5,332 nucleotides of DNA from Bacteroidales bacterium. Its GTDB lineage: Bacteria > Bacteroidota > Bacteroidia > Bacteroidales > P3. The notes under the pieces are model-generated. The model made no database searches. It was not told where the DNA came from and saw nothing but the letters and a program-made list of their open reading frames with translations. Where the stretch lies: NCBI GenBank assembly GCA_031271725.1, contig JAISVE010000005.1:1-5332 (forward strand). Direction: 5' to 3'. The translations under genes were made by a program, and so were the position numbers. Shown one piece after another: positions 1-5,332 of the stretch; within the stretch, counting starts at the first letter, position 1; the number at the start of each line of letters is the position of its first letter.

Positions 1-424
1 TGAGCCGCTGCATCGCGCTTTCAAAAAGTTCGTTTTCGCCTGTATTTCTCAAGCGTTCGGCTGAGTTAAGAATACCGCCTCCACGCTTGTATATTTCTTC
101 GTAAGAGAGTCCTTTTATCTTATCGACAAATTCCGTTTCCCTGCTGCCCACGTAAACAATATGAGTGTGGGAATCGCAGAAGGCAGGCAATACATATTTG
201 CCTGTAGCATCAATGATTTCGGTTGTTTCTTCAAGCATATCCGACAAAACCGAAACTTTTTTAGGCAGTGCCGACATCTCGCCAAAATCAACAATCAATC
301 CGTTATCAACAATCAGATAAGCGTTCTCTATTACCTGCATGCGCGCCATATCTGCGCCTGCAACAAAGCGAATTTTTTCGGGTAATACGGACAAAAGTCC
401 TTTTATATTTTTAATAAGCAACAT
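1..424 (-). CDS. hutI: Imidazolonepropionase, N-terminal part (runs off left edge)
   Basis: Imidazolonepropionase hydrolyses 4-imidazolone-5-propanoate to N-formimino-L-glutamate, the third step of cytoplasmic histidine degradation (after HutH and HutU). The window holds 141 codons of a protein that is usually a little over 400 residues, so about two thirds lie beyond the left edge. Visible are the N-terminal beta-sandwich part of an amidohydrolase-superfamily enzyme (about residues 1-78), then the strand VLPAFCDSHTHIV with the metal-binding His-x-His pair (H86, H88), followed by the HutI-typical GSRETEF (93-99), IKGLSYEEI (103-111) and GGGILNSA (115-122). These distinguish it from other amidohydrolases such as dihydroorotase or guanine deaminase. 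The ATG at 424-422 is chosen because MLLIKNIKGL is the normal start for Bacteroidota HutI. It begins 9 nt after the stop of the upstream carboxypeptidase, with no clear Shine-Dalgarno, suggesting co-transcription or translational coupling. No frameshift is seen in the visible part. Confidence 0.93.
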   Translation of the reverse strand, partial: MLLIKNIKGLLSVLPEKIRFVAGADMARMQVIENAYLIVDNGLIVDFGEMSALPKKVSVLSDMLEETTEIIDATGKYVLPAFCDSHTHIVYVGSRETEFVDKIKGLSYEEIYKRGGGILNSAERLRNTGENELFESAMQRL

Positions 425-433
425 ACTTGTATT

Positions 434-2200
434 TTATAAAATTACAACCTTTGAACTTGAATAACCATTATCAAAATGCAGTCTTATTAAGTACATACCT
501 GATTTTATAAAATCGGTCTTAATGCTAACTTTATCCTGTGCCTCCTGTACCAAAAAAAATTGCGAAAATACTCGCTTGCCGAACATATCTGTAATTTCTA
601 CTTTCTTAATTGTTGATTCTGCCTCAATGTTTATAATATCTTTTGCCGGATTAGGGTAAACTCTCACAGTACGGCAAGAGATACCCGCCAAAGAAGCCAT
701 ATCCACTGTTTTGCGCTTCAACTCAATATCCTCAACAACTCTTTGCCGATCGCTAATAGTAATCTCCCTTGTTTCCGTTTCGTAACCATCTGCGGTGTAT
801 GAAACTGTATAAACACCACCTTTTATCGGGCGGGCATAATAACCGCTGTTTGAATCTGAATAGATATACGAACTTGCATCATCGTGCCCTTCTATCCTAA
901 CCTCGCATTGCAGGGGAAAACCCGTTTCAAGATCCGCTACTCTTCCGTGAATACCATATAAACCCTGTTCCATAAAATTCAAAAACGAACGGTAATTATA
1001 GTTCCAATAATTCGGCAAATTTGAGGCAGAGAGAGTCTTGATCGTGCTTATCTCCAAGGTAAACTCCCTGCATCTATTATAATAATTTGCATAATCCTGC
1101 CGCGAGCCCGTAATAACATACCAATCCGCACCATTTGTAATTCCACTGTTTGTTACATCTTTCATATAAGATGACCTGTAAATACGAGCCGTATCCACAT
1201 ATTCCTTACAAACAAATTTCCACCAATCATCATCGGCGGTAAGAGTGTATTTATTATCCCAGGGATAATTGCAAACCTCTGCACCACCGTGTATATTCAT
1301 AGCCAAATGAAATTTCTGTTCTGCTTGAAAAGCCATAAAGGCACGCGTTTCGAGCTGCCATCTCTCACCGTCAGGATGGTCGCCATAAAGGTCGTCTTTG
1401 TAATTGCGGTTTAAGTCCACACTATTCGTATTATATCTTGTTGCACCTGTTACGTTGCCATTACCTGTTCTATAAGTGCCGTCAGGATTAGCGTTCGGAC
1501 AAATCCAAATTTCGGCATTATCTAAAATATTTTTTATGCGTGCATCCTCTGCATAATTGTTAAGAAGATAATCAATAAGACGTAACATTAAAACATAACC
1601 GGTTGTTTCGTCACCATGCATTGTTGAACTGTAAAAAATCTTCACTTTCCTGCCATCCGCCTTGCTGCCGTTACCCGCTTCACTCACACTATCATTACTC
1701 GTAATTTTGCAGGCGAGCAACTTTCTATTTTGAACAGTAGTGCCTATTTCTACAACCTCACATAAAAAGGGGAAATTACTTTGAAAGTCACTCATCATTG
1801 CAATATAAGTTTCATAAGAGGGATAAGTGTTCCAGAAATTCTCTTTAGAGTTAGCCGCCTTTGTTCTATAACTTTGAACATCTAACATAGTGTGTTCTTC
1901 AAGCATAGATGGGGGCGTTAAAACACTTGGTTCTATCAAAAATTTCAGAAATTCGTCAAAACCCTTTCTATTAGCATAAGCAAATGCCTTGCCCATAGTA
2001 TCTATTTTATCTATAGAAATAATACGGGACAGTTTATTCAAAACATCTCTATCTTTAACTTTGAATGAAAAATATACCTCCCCACGCTGAGAAAGTTGAT
2101 CTCTTGCCGACTTTCTCTGTATTTCCTGCTCACGCTCTGTCTGCGCAAAAATAGGATTAACGAAAAAGAATATTAAAACAAACAGTACTTTTTTATTCAT
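434..2200 (-). CDS. Secreted M14 zinc carboxypeptidase with T9SS C-terminal sorting domain
   Basis: A 588-residue metallocarboxypeptidase predicted to remove C-terminal residues from peptides at the cell surface or outside the cell. Order: Sec signal peptide (1-20, KK then a hydrophobic stretch ending IFAQ); N-terminal region of unknown fold, possibly a propeptide (about 21-123); M14 catalytic domain (about 127-410); carboxypeptidase-regulatory-like beta-sandwich (about 416-495); and a T9SS type A sorting domain (about 510-588, starting VYPNPAKD and containing KKVEITDMFGKRVF and SGMYLIRL). Zinc ligands are H195 and E198 in HGDE and H304 in NIHGG; N264-R265 in VDLNRNY is the substrate-carboxylate pair; E383 in FTLEIS is the catalytic glutamate, so the enzyme looks active. 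HGGAEVCNYPWD and the QDY...C...E..LE segment (368-383) resemble the M14B (CPE/CPD/CPN) branch, which favours C-terminal Lys/Arg, and Porphyromonas gingivalis CPG70 is a known T9SS-exported relative in kind; specificity here is inference. The stop is TAA. The start lies 13 nt after the ATPase stop. Confidence 0.93.
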   Translation of the reverse strand: MNKKVLFVLIFFFVNPIFAQTEREQEIQRKSARDQLSQRGEVYFSFKVKDRDVLNKLSRIISIDKIDTMGKAFAYANRKGFDEFLKFLIEPSVLTPPSMLEEHTMLDVQSYRTKAANSKENFWNTYPSYETYIAMMSDFQSNFPFLCEVVEIGTTVQNRKLLACKITSNDSVSEAGNGSKADGRKVKIFYSSTMHGDETTGYVLMLRLIDYLLNNYAEDARIKNILDNAEIWICPNANPDGTYRTGNGNVTGATRYNTNSVDLNRNYKDDLYGDHPDGERWQLETRAFMAFQAEQKFHLAMNIHGGAEVCNYPWDNKYTLTADDDWWKFVCKEYVDTARIYRSSYMKDVTNSGITNGADWYVITGSRQDYANYYNRCREFTLEISTIKTLSASNLPNYWNYNYRSFLNFMEQGLYGIHGRVADLETGFPLQCEVRIEGHDDASSYIYSDSNSGYYARPIKGGVYTVSYTADGYETETREITISDRQRVVEDIELKRKTVDMASLAGISCRTVRVYPNPAKDIINIEAESTIKKVEITDMFGKRVFSQFFLVQEAQDKVSIKTDFIKSGMYLIRLHFDNGYSSSKVVIL

Positions 2201-2213
2201 ATTACAGTACTTT
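2182..2213 (-). repeat. 10-nt direct repeat flanking the carboxypeptidase start codon
   Basis: On the minus strand AAAGTACTGT occurs at 2213-2204, filling most of the 13-nt gap after the ATPase stop, and again at 2191-2182 inside the first codons of the carboxypeptidase. The copies are 22 nt apart and identical. Each contains the self-complementary AGTACT, so the two could also pair in mRNA as a 6-bp stem (2211-2206 with 2189-2184) whose 16-nt loop holds the ATG at 2200-2198. Repeat and pairing are seen directly; any role in controlling translation is inference. Confidence 0.4.
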
Positions 2214-4976
2214 CTATAACCTTTCAGTAAAGTTACGTATAAATAACAACTTCCCCAACTCTGCTACCCATAATACCAATGAGCTAACTCCTATACATAT
2301 TGCCCAATCGAAAAGTTTTAACGGCACAACGTTGAACATCTCTCCACCGGCAGTAACAATAAACCATTGCCCAACGAGAATAACTGTTGCTATCAGCAAA
2401 AATCCTTTACTTTTCTTCATATCTGCAAAGGCTGATTTGCCTGTCATAAATGCTTTTGCATTGAACATGTTCCAAAATTGCAACATCACAAAAATTGTAA
2501 AGAACAATGACAACTCATAAGCCGATAATCCGTTGCCTGCTTCAAAATTAAAGAAGTTCTTTCCGAATTCTACTATACTGAAATCTCTCAAGGTAGTAAT
2601 ATCGGCTTGTTTGAAATATTGCATCAATCCGAAAAGCAGGATAACAAAGAAAATGCCGACACTTAAAATGCTTTTCCACATGGATTTATTTATAATGAAG
2701 TCGGAAGTTTTGCGTGGTTTGTCATGCATCACTTTGTGATTTGGGGGCAGGGAAGCCAATGCCAAAGCAGCAAAAGTATCCATAATTAAATTTATCCAAA
2801 GCATTTGTGTTACGGTTAAAGGTGATTCCGTACCGAGAAATGCTCCTGCCAAAACTATAATACATGCGGCAACATTTATTGTCAGCTGAAAAAGAATAAA
2901 CCGTTGAATATTTTGATACAACGAACGTCCCCACATTACAGCGCGTGAAATGCTGCTAAAGGAGTTATCAATAATAGTGATGTCGCTCGCTTCCTTTGCC
3001 ACCGAAGTACCGTCACCCATCGAAAGTCCCACTTGTGCCGCATTCAGTGCGGGCGCATCATTTGTGCCATCGCCCGTTACGGCAACCACCTGATCTTTCT
3101 GTTGCAGCAATTGCACCAAACGCTGTTTATCCATAGGTCGGGCGCGGGAGAGAATTTTCAGATTCAGGATACGCTCCAATAAAGTTTTATCATCTGTTGC
3201 AGCAAATTCTACGCCGGTCATGTGATTTTCTTCAGGCTCGTTTACATTCCACAAACCGATTTGACGACCGATTTCCTTCGCCGTTCCGGGAGTATCGCCC
3301 GTTACGATTTTAACACCTATTCCCGCGTCTATGCAACTCTTGACAGCATCCGGAACATCACTGCGAAGCGGGTCGGAAATTGCAGCAATGCCGATAAACG
3401 AAAGATTTGTGTTCTGTAATTTTCCTTCGTGAATAAATACGCTTGCATCATTGTCGTCAATAATTTGATACGCAAAACCCAAAGTGCGCATTGCCTTGTT
3501 TTGATATTCGAGCAGTTGTTTTAAGATGTCTTCTTTCGCTACAGGAACTGTTTTGCATAAATCCAAAATTATTTCCGGAGCACCTTTTACATACAGCACT
3601 TTTTTATTTTGCAACGGCGATTTCACAATTGTTGCCATGTATTTGCGCTCGGTAGAAAATGTAAGTTGTTCGACAATTTCCGCACTTTCACGCAAAGACA
3701 GATAATTTACACCGTTATCGCGCAACCACAACAGCAACGCGCCTTCCGTAGGATTGCCCAAGGCTCTTATTTTAGATGTATCGGAATAATCCAGATAGGC
3801 TGTTGAGTTTACTGCAATACCTTCTTTTATCAAGTCTGCAATGCTCTCTTCCGTCAAAGATGAAGCATTCTCTTTTATACCATCGCTGCCATAAAATTTT
3901 GTTTCGTAAATCTTCATTTGATTTTGCGTAAGAGTACCTGTTTTATCGGTACAGATAACACTTGCCGCGCCCATTGTTTCGCAAGCGTGCATTTTACGAA
4001 CAAGATTATTTGTCGATAACATCCGTTTCATGCTTAATGCCAAACTTAAGGTTACACTCATCGGCAGTCCTTCCGGAACTGCAACTACTATAAGTGTTAC
4101 GGCAATCATAATTGTCTTAAAAATATAGCTCCCGAAATTTACCCAATCTATAACCTGAAAGCCGCCTGCCTCAACAAAATAACCGATTAAACGCCCGGCT
4201 ATAATTAAACCTGCTATAATGTAACTCGCTTTCGTTATCAAATTTGCAAGTCCGTTTAATTGCTTGTTGAGCGGCGTTTCAACGCTATTGTCTATTTGCG
4301 CTCCTTCATACACTTTGCCGTATTCAGTAGCATCGCCAACTTTCAATACTTGCATAACACCATGCCCATCGGCAACGGTAGTGCCTTTCATAGCATGATT
4401 TGACGGATAAGTAGCATCCTTGTTAAAGTCTGCGGGATTGATAGTTTTTTTGATAACAGGCTCGCCCGTAAGTGTTGATTCGTTAATCTGCAAAGAAATT
4501 GCTTCCAGCAACTCACCGTCTGCAGGCACTTCTTCACCTGTTTCCAAAACAATAATATCGCCGACAACAACTTCCTTTTTGGTGATTTGACAAATATTTC
4601 CGTTGCGAATAACTTTAACAAAAGTGTCGTCATTAACTTTGTTTAAAATATCAAATTTCTTATTCGCACTTACTTCAAAACCAAATCCTACAACAGTTGC
4701 TAAAAGGACGGCTATCAAAATTCCTGCCGGCTCTAAAAATACTTTTGCCGTTCCATGTCCGGAAAAAAATTCATAACATGCTATGCCTATCGACAGCCCT
4801 AATGCAACCAATAAGATAATTATTATCGGATCGGTAAATTTTTCTAAAAACTGTTTCCATAATGGCTCTTTTTTCGGTGGAGTTAAAATGTTTTCTCCGT
4901 GTTTTGCGCGGCTTTCGAGTACTTGCGCATCGGTTAATCCTGTCGTTAATCCTGTGAAGTGATCGTTCATTTGCAT
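2214..4976 (-). CDS. PMCA-type calcium-translocating P-type ATPase
   Basis: A 920-residue P2-type ATPase that uses ATP to pump Ca2+ out of the cytoplasm across the inner membrane. It appears complete. An N-terminal cation-ATPase domain precedes M1-M2 (about 49-100); the actuator loop carries TLTGEP (168-173); M3-M4 (about 248-307) contains VAVPEGLP with E302; the phosphorylated aspartate is D344 in CTDKTGTLT. The nucleotide-binding domain has KGAPE (464-468), followed by DPLR (535-538), TGDTPGTA (559-566) and TGDGTNDAP (634-642) of the P domain. M5-M10 span about 692-914. In M6, N729 and D733 of WINLIMD match Ca2+ ligands. M5 has A704 where SERCA has Glu771, and M8 has Q833 in MLQFWNMFNAK, so it resembles plasma-membrane pumps with a single Ca2+ site rather than two-site SERCA. 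There is no obvious calmodulin-binding tail. An ATG six nt downstream (Met3) is an alternative start; neither has a clear Shine-Dalgarno. It is the first gene of a tight same-strand cluster. The stop is TAG. Confidence 0.95.
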   Translation of the reverse strand: MQMNDHFTGLTTGLTDAQVLESRAKHGENILTPPKKEPLWKQFLEKFTDPIIIILLVALGLSIGIACYEFFSGHGTAKVFLEPAGILIAVLLATVVGFGFEVSANKKFDILNKVNDDTFVKVIRNGNICQITKKEVVVGDIIVLETGEEVPADGELLEAISLQINESTLTGEPVIKKTINPADFNKDATYPSNHAMKGTTVADGHGVMQVLKVGDATEYGKVYEGAQIDNSVETPLNKQLNGLANLITKASYIIAGLIIAGRLIGYFVEAGGFQVIDWVNFGSYIFKTIMIAVTLIVVAVPEGLPMSVTLSLALSMKRMLSTNNLVRKMHACETMGAASVICTDKTGTLTQNQMKIYETKFYGSDGIKENASSLTEESIADLIKEGIAVNSTAYLDYSDTSKIRALGNPTEGALLLWLRDNGVNYLSLRESAEIVEQLTFSTERKYMATIVKSPLQNKKVLYVKGAPEIILDLCKTVPVAKEDILKQLLEYQNKAMRTLGFAYQIIDDNDASVFIHEGKLQNTNLSFIGIAAISDPLRSDVPDAVKSCIDAGIGVKIVTGDTPGTAKEIGRQIGLWNVNEPEENHMTGVEFAATDDKTLLERILNLKILSRARPMDKQRLVQLLQQKDQVVAVTGDGTNDAPALNAAQVGLSMGDGTSVAKEASDITIIDNSFSSISRAVMWGRSLYQNIQRFILFQLTINVAACIIVLAGAFLGTESPLTVTQMLWINLIMDTFAALALASLPPNHKVMHDKPRKTSDFIINKSMWKSILSVGIFFVILLFGLMQYFKQADITTLRDFSIVEFGKNFFNFEAGNGLSAYELSLFFTIFVMLQFWNMFNAKAFMTGKSAFADMKKSKGFLLIATVILVGQWFIVTAGGEMFNVVPLKLFDWAICIGVSSLVLWVAELGKLLFIRNFTERL
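4933..4955 (-). repeat. 12-bp in-frame tandem duplication at the ATPase N-terminus
   Basis: The 11-mer GTTAATCCTGT (plus strand) occurs at 4933-4943 and 4945-4955, a period of 12 bp. On the coding strand it gives TGLT twice in a row (residues 8-15, in HFTGLTTGLTDAQ). The two 12-bp units differ only in the third base of one Thr codon. The duplication lies ahead of the first membrane segment, keeps the frame and should not affect the catalytic core. Confidence 0.6.
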
Positions 4977-5015
4977 AATAAATAAAATAAGGTATTTAGT
5001 GTTTTAGTATTTTGC

Positions 5016-5049
5016 CAATAGTATCTGATATATATTAAAAATTTGTAAA
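5016..5049 (-). promoter_or_regulatory. Weak candidate promoter for the ATPase-peptidase-hutI cluster
   Basis: On the minus strand TACTATTG (5023-5016) matches the TAnnTTTG -7 box with one mismatch, and TTTA (5049-5046) is a possible -33 element with a 22-nt spacer, slightly long. It would give a leader of roughly 35-40 nt before the ATPase ATG at 4976. Another one-mismatch box, TAACTTTA, lies at 5053-5046 on the same strand, so the choice is not firm. In AT-rich DNA such partial matches arise by chance. No internal promoter is needed downstream because the gene gaps are only 13 and 9 nt. Confidence 0.25.
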
Positions 5050-5144
5050 GTTAGTAAAATTTGTTTTTTTGCACTCACAATGCCGTTAATTATTGTACTG
5101 TTACCACCATATTACATTGACTATTTATATAAAAAAGTATGCAG

Positions 5145-5175
5145 TTTATTTATCTGCCAATTTGTCGTAAATTTG
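5145..5175 (+). promoter_or_regulatory. Bacteroidota-type promoter for the right-hand gene
   Basis: TAAATTTG at 5168-5175 is an exact match to the Bacteroidota -7 consensus TAnnTTTG. TTTA at 5145-5148 is a three-of-four match to the TTTG -33 element, with 19 nt between them, which is the usual spacing. Transcription would start a few bases after 5175, giving a leader of roughly 65-70 nt before the ATG at 5250. The -7 box is seen directly; the -33 assignment is weaker. This is the main sigma-factor (RpoD-like) pattern, so no special heat-shock control is visible even if the gene is grpE. Confidence 0.6.
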
Positions 5176-5215
5176 CGCACGATATTAAAAGTGGTATCAA
5201 AGTTGACTTGATTCA

Positions 5216-5231
5216 TTATAAATTTTTATAA
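5216..5231. repeat. 16-nt AT-only palindrome in the leader of the right-hand gene
   Basis: Seven-base arms, TTATAAA at 5216-5222 and TTTATAA at 5225-5231, form a perfect inverted repeat around a TT centre. It lies between the predicted transcription start and the ATG at 5250. The 2-nt centre is too short for a stable RNA hairpin using all pairs, so a dimeric DNA-binding protein is the more sensible function if it has one. It is made only of A and T, so a chance origin is quite possible. Confidence 0.35.
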
Positions 5232-5249
5232 GAGGTTATTATTAGAGTT

Positions 5250-5332
5250 ATGAAAAAAGAAGATATTGAGGAAAAGGAGAAGGAGCTGCCGCAACACGAA
5301 CAGCAGGCGGAACAGAGTGAAGAATTAGAGCA
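5250..5332 (+). CDS. N-terminal fragment of an acidic protein, possibly the co-chaperone GrpE
   Basis: Translation from the ATG at 5250 gives 27 open codons running off the right edge, starting MKKEDIEEKEKEL and continuing with Glu- and Gln-rich sequence. Eleven of the 27 residues are Glu and one is Asp. A short, disordered, Glu-rich, Lys-started N-terminus like this is typical of GrpE, the nucleotide-exchange factor for DnaK, whose conserved coiled coil and beta domain would begin only further right. No conserved domain lies inside the window, so identity is inference; another protein with a charged coiled-coil start is possible. The start is supported by a good Bacteroidota-type promoter 75 nt upstream and by the absence of another in-frame start in the visible part. 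A weak purine run (agagg, 5231-5235) lies 14 nt upstream, too far to be a standard ribosome binding site. The gene is divergent from the ATPase. Confidence 0.5.
   Translation, partial: MKKEDIEEKEKELPQHEQQAEQSEELE

Larger units (their letters stand above)
4977..5249. other. Divergent intergenic region, 273 nt, AT-rich
   Basis: This is the only sizeable non-coding stretch in the window. It lies between the divergent starts of the ATPase and the putative GrpE gene and must hold both promoters. Seen in it: the good plus-strand promoter (5145-5175), a weak minus-strand candidate (5016-5049), a pair of AAAATTTGT direct repeats (5038-5046 and 5056-5064), a run of seven T at 5064-5070, and a palindrome at 5216-5231. 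No convincing small ORF, tRNA, riboswitch or terminator is seen; a terminator is not expected between divergent genes. Confidence 0.7.

Noticed and set aside
161..385. 74-codon plus-strand ORF
   Set aside because: It lies antisense to hutI, whose HTH, GSRETEF and GGGILNSA motifs are clear on the minus strand; the ORF product is Cys/His/Asn-rich with no recognisable domain.
2722..2934. 70-codon minus-strand ORF in another frame
   Set aside because: It is an out-of-frame shadow over the M5-M6 region of the ATPase.
2332..3806. Four short plus-strand ORFs (2332-2520, 2533-2739, 3222-3419, 3609-3806)
   Set aside because: All are antisense to the ATPase, whose motifs are intact throughout; none shows a domain or plausible start context.
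4388..4633. 81-codon minus-strand ORF in another frame
   Set aside because: It is an out-of-frame shadow over the actuator domain of the ATPase, which reads through without interruption.
5064..5070. Run of T as a possible intrinsic terminator
   Set aside because: No GC-rich stem precedes it, and it sits between divergent genes where no transcript is expected to end.
5203..5222. TTGACT followed by TATAAA as an E. coli-type sigma-70 promoter
   Set aside because: The two are too close together (about 8 nt rather than 16-18), and Bacteroidota use the TTTG/TAnnTTTG pattern, which is matched better at 5145-5175.

Overview
The window looks like an AT-rich Bacteroidota chromosome segment, most likely Bacteroidales or a relative. 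Three signs support this. The secreted peptidase ends in a type IX secretion (T9SS) C-terminal sorting domain, a hallmark of the phylum. The start codons lack strong Shine-Dalgarno sequences. The right-hand intergenic region carries a TAnnTTTG-type -7 box, the Bacteroidota promoter signature. No mobile element, CRISPR array, rRNA or tRNA is visible.

Layout: three genes lie head to tail on the minus strand and fill positions 4976 down to 1. In transcription order they are a PMCA-type calcium-pumping P-type ATPase (4976-2214), a secreted M14 zinc carboxypeptidase with a T9SS sorting domain (2200-434), and the N-terminal third of imidazolonepropionase HutI (424 to the left edge). The gaps between them are only 13 and 9 nt, so they could be one transcript. 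A 273-nt divergent intergenic region (4977-5249) separates this group from a plus-strand gene starting at 5250. Only 27 residues of that gene are in the window; they are very acidic and resemble the N-terminal tail of the co-chaperone GrpE, but the fragment is too short to be certain.

How the genes may work together: the carboxypeptidase would trim C-terminal residues from peptides outside the cell, and HutI would perform the third step of histidine breakdown in the cytoplasm. Both fit an organism that uses peptides and amino acids. The calcium pump keeps cytoplasmic Ca2+ low and has no obvious metabolic link to the other two, so its place in the group may be positional only.

No clearly undescribed system is present. 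The points most worth a second look are the unusual grouping of the three minus-strand genes, a repeat/hairpin candidate around the peptidase start codon, a 12-bp in-frame tandem duplication at the start of the ATPase, and the layout of the divergent promoter region.
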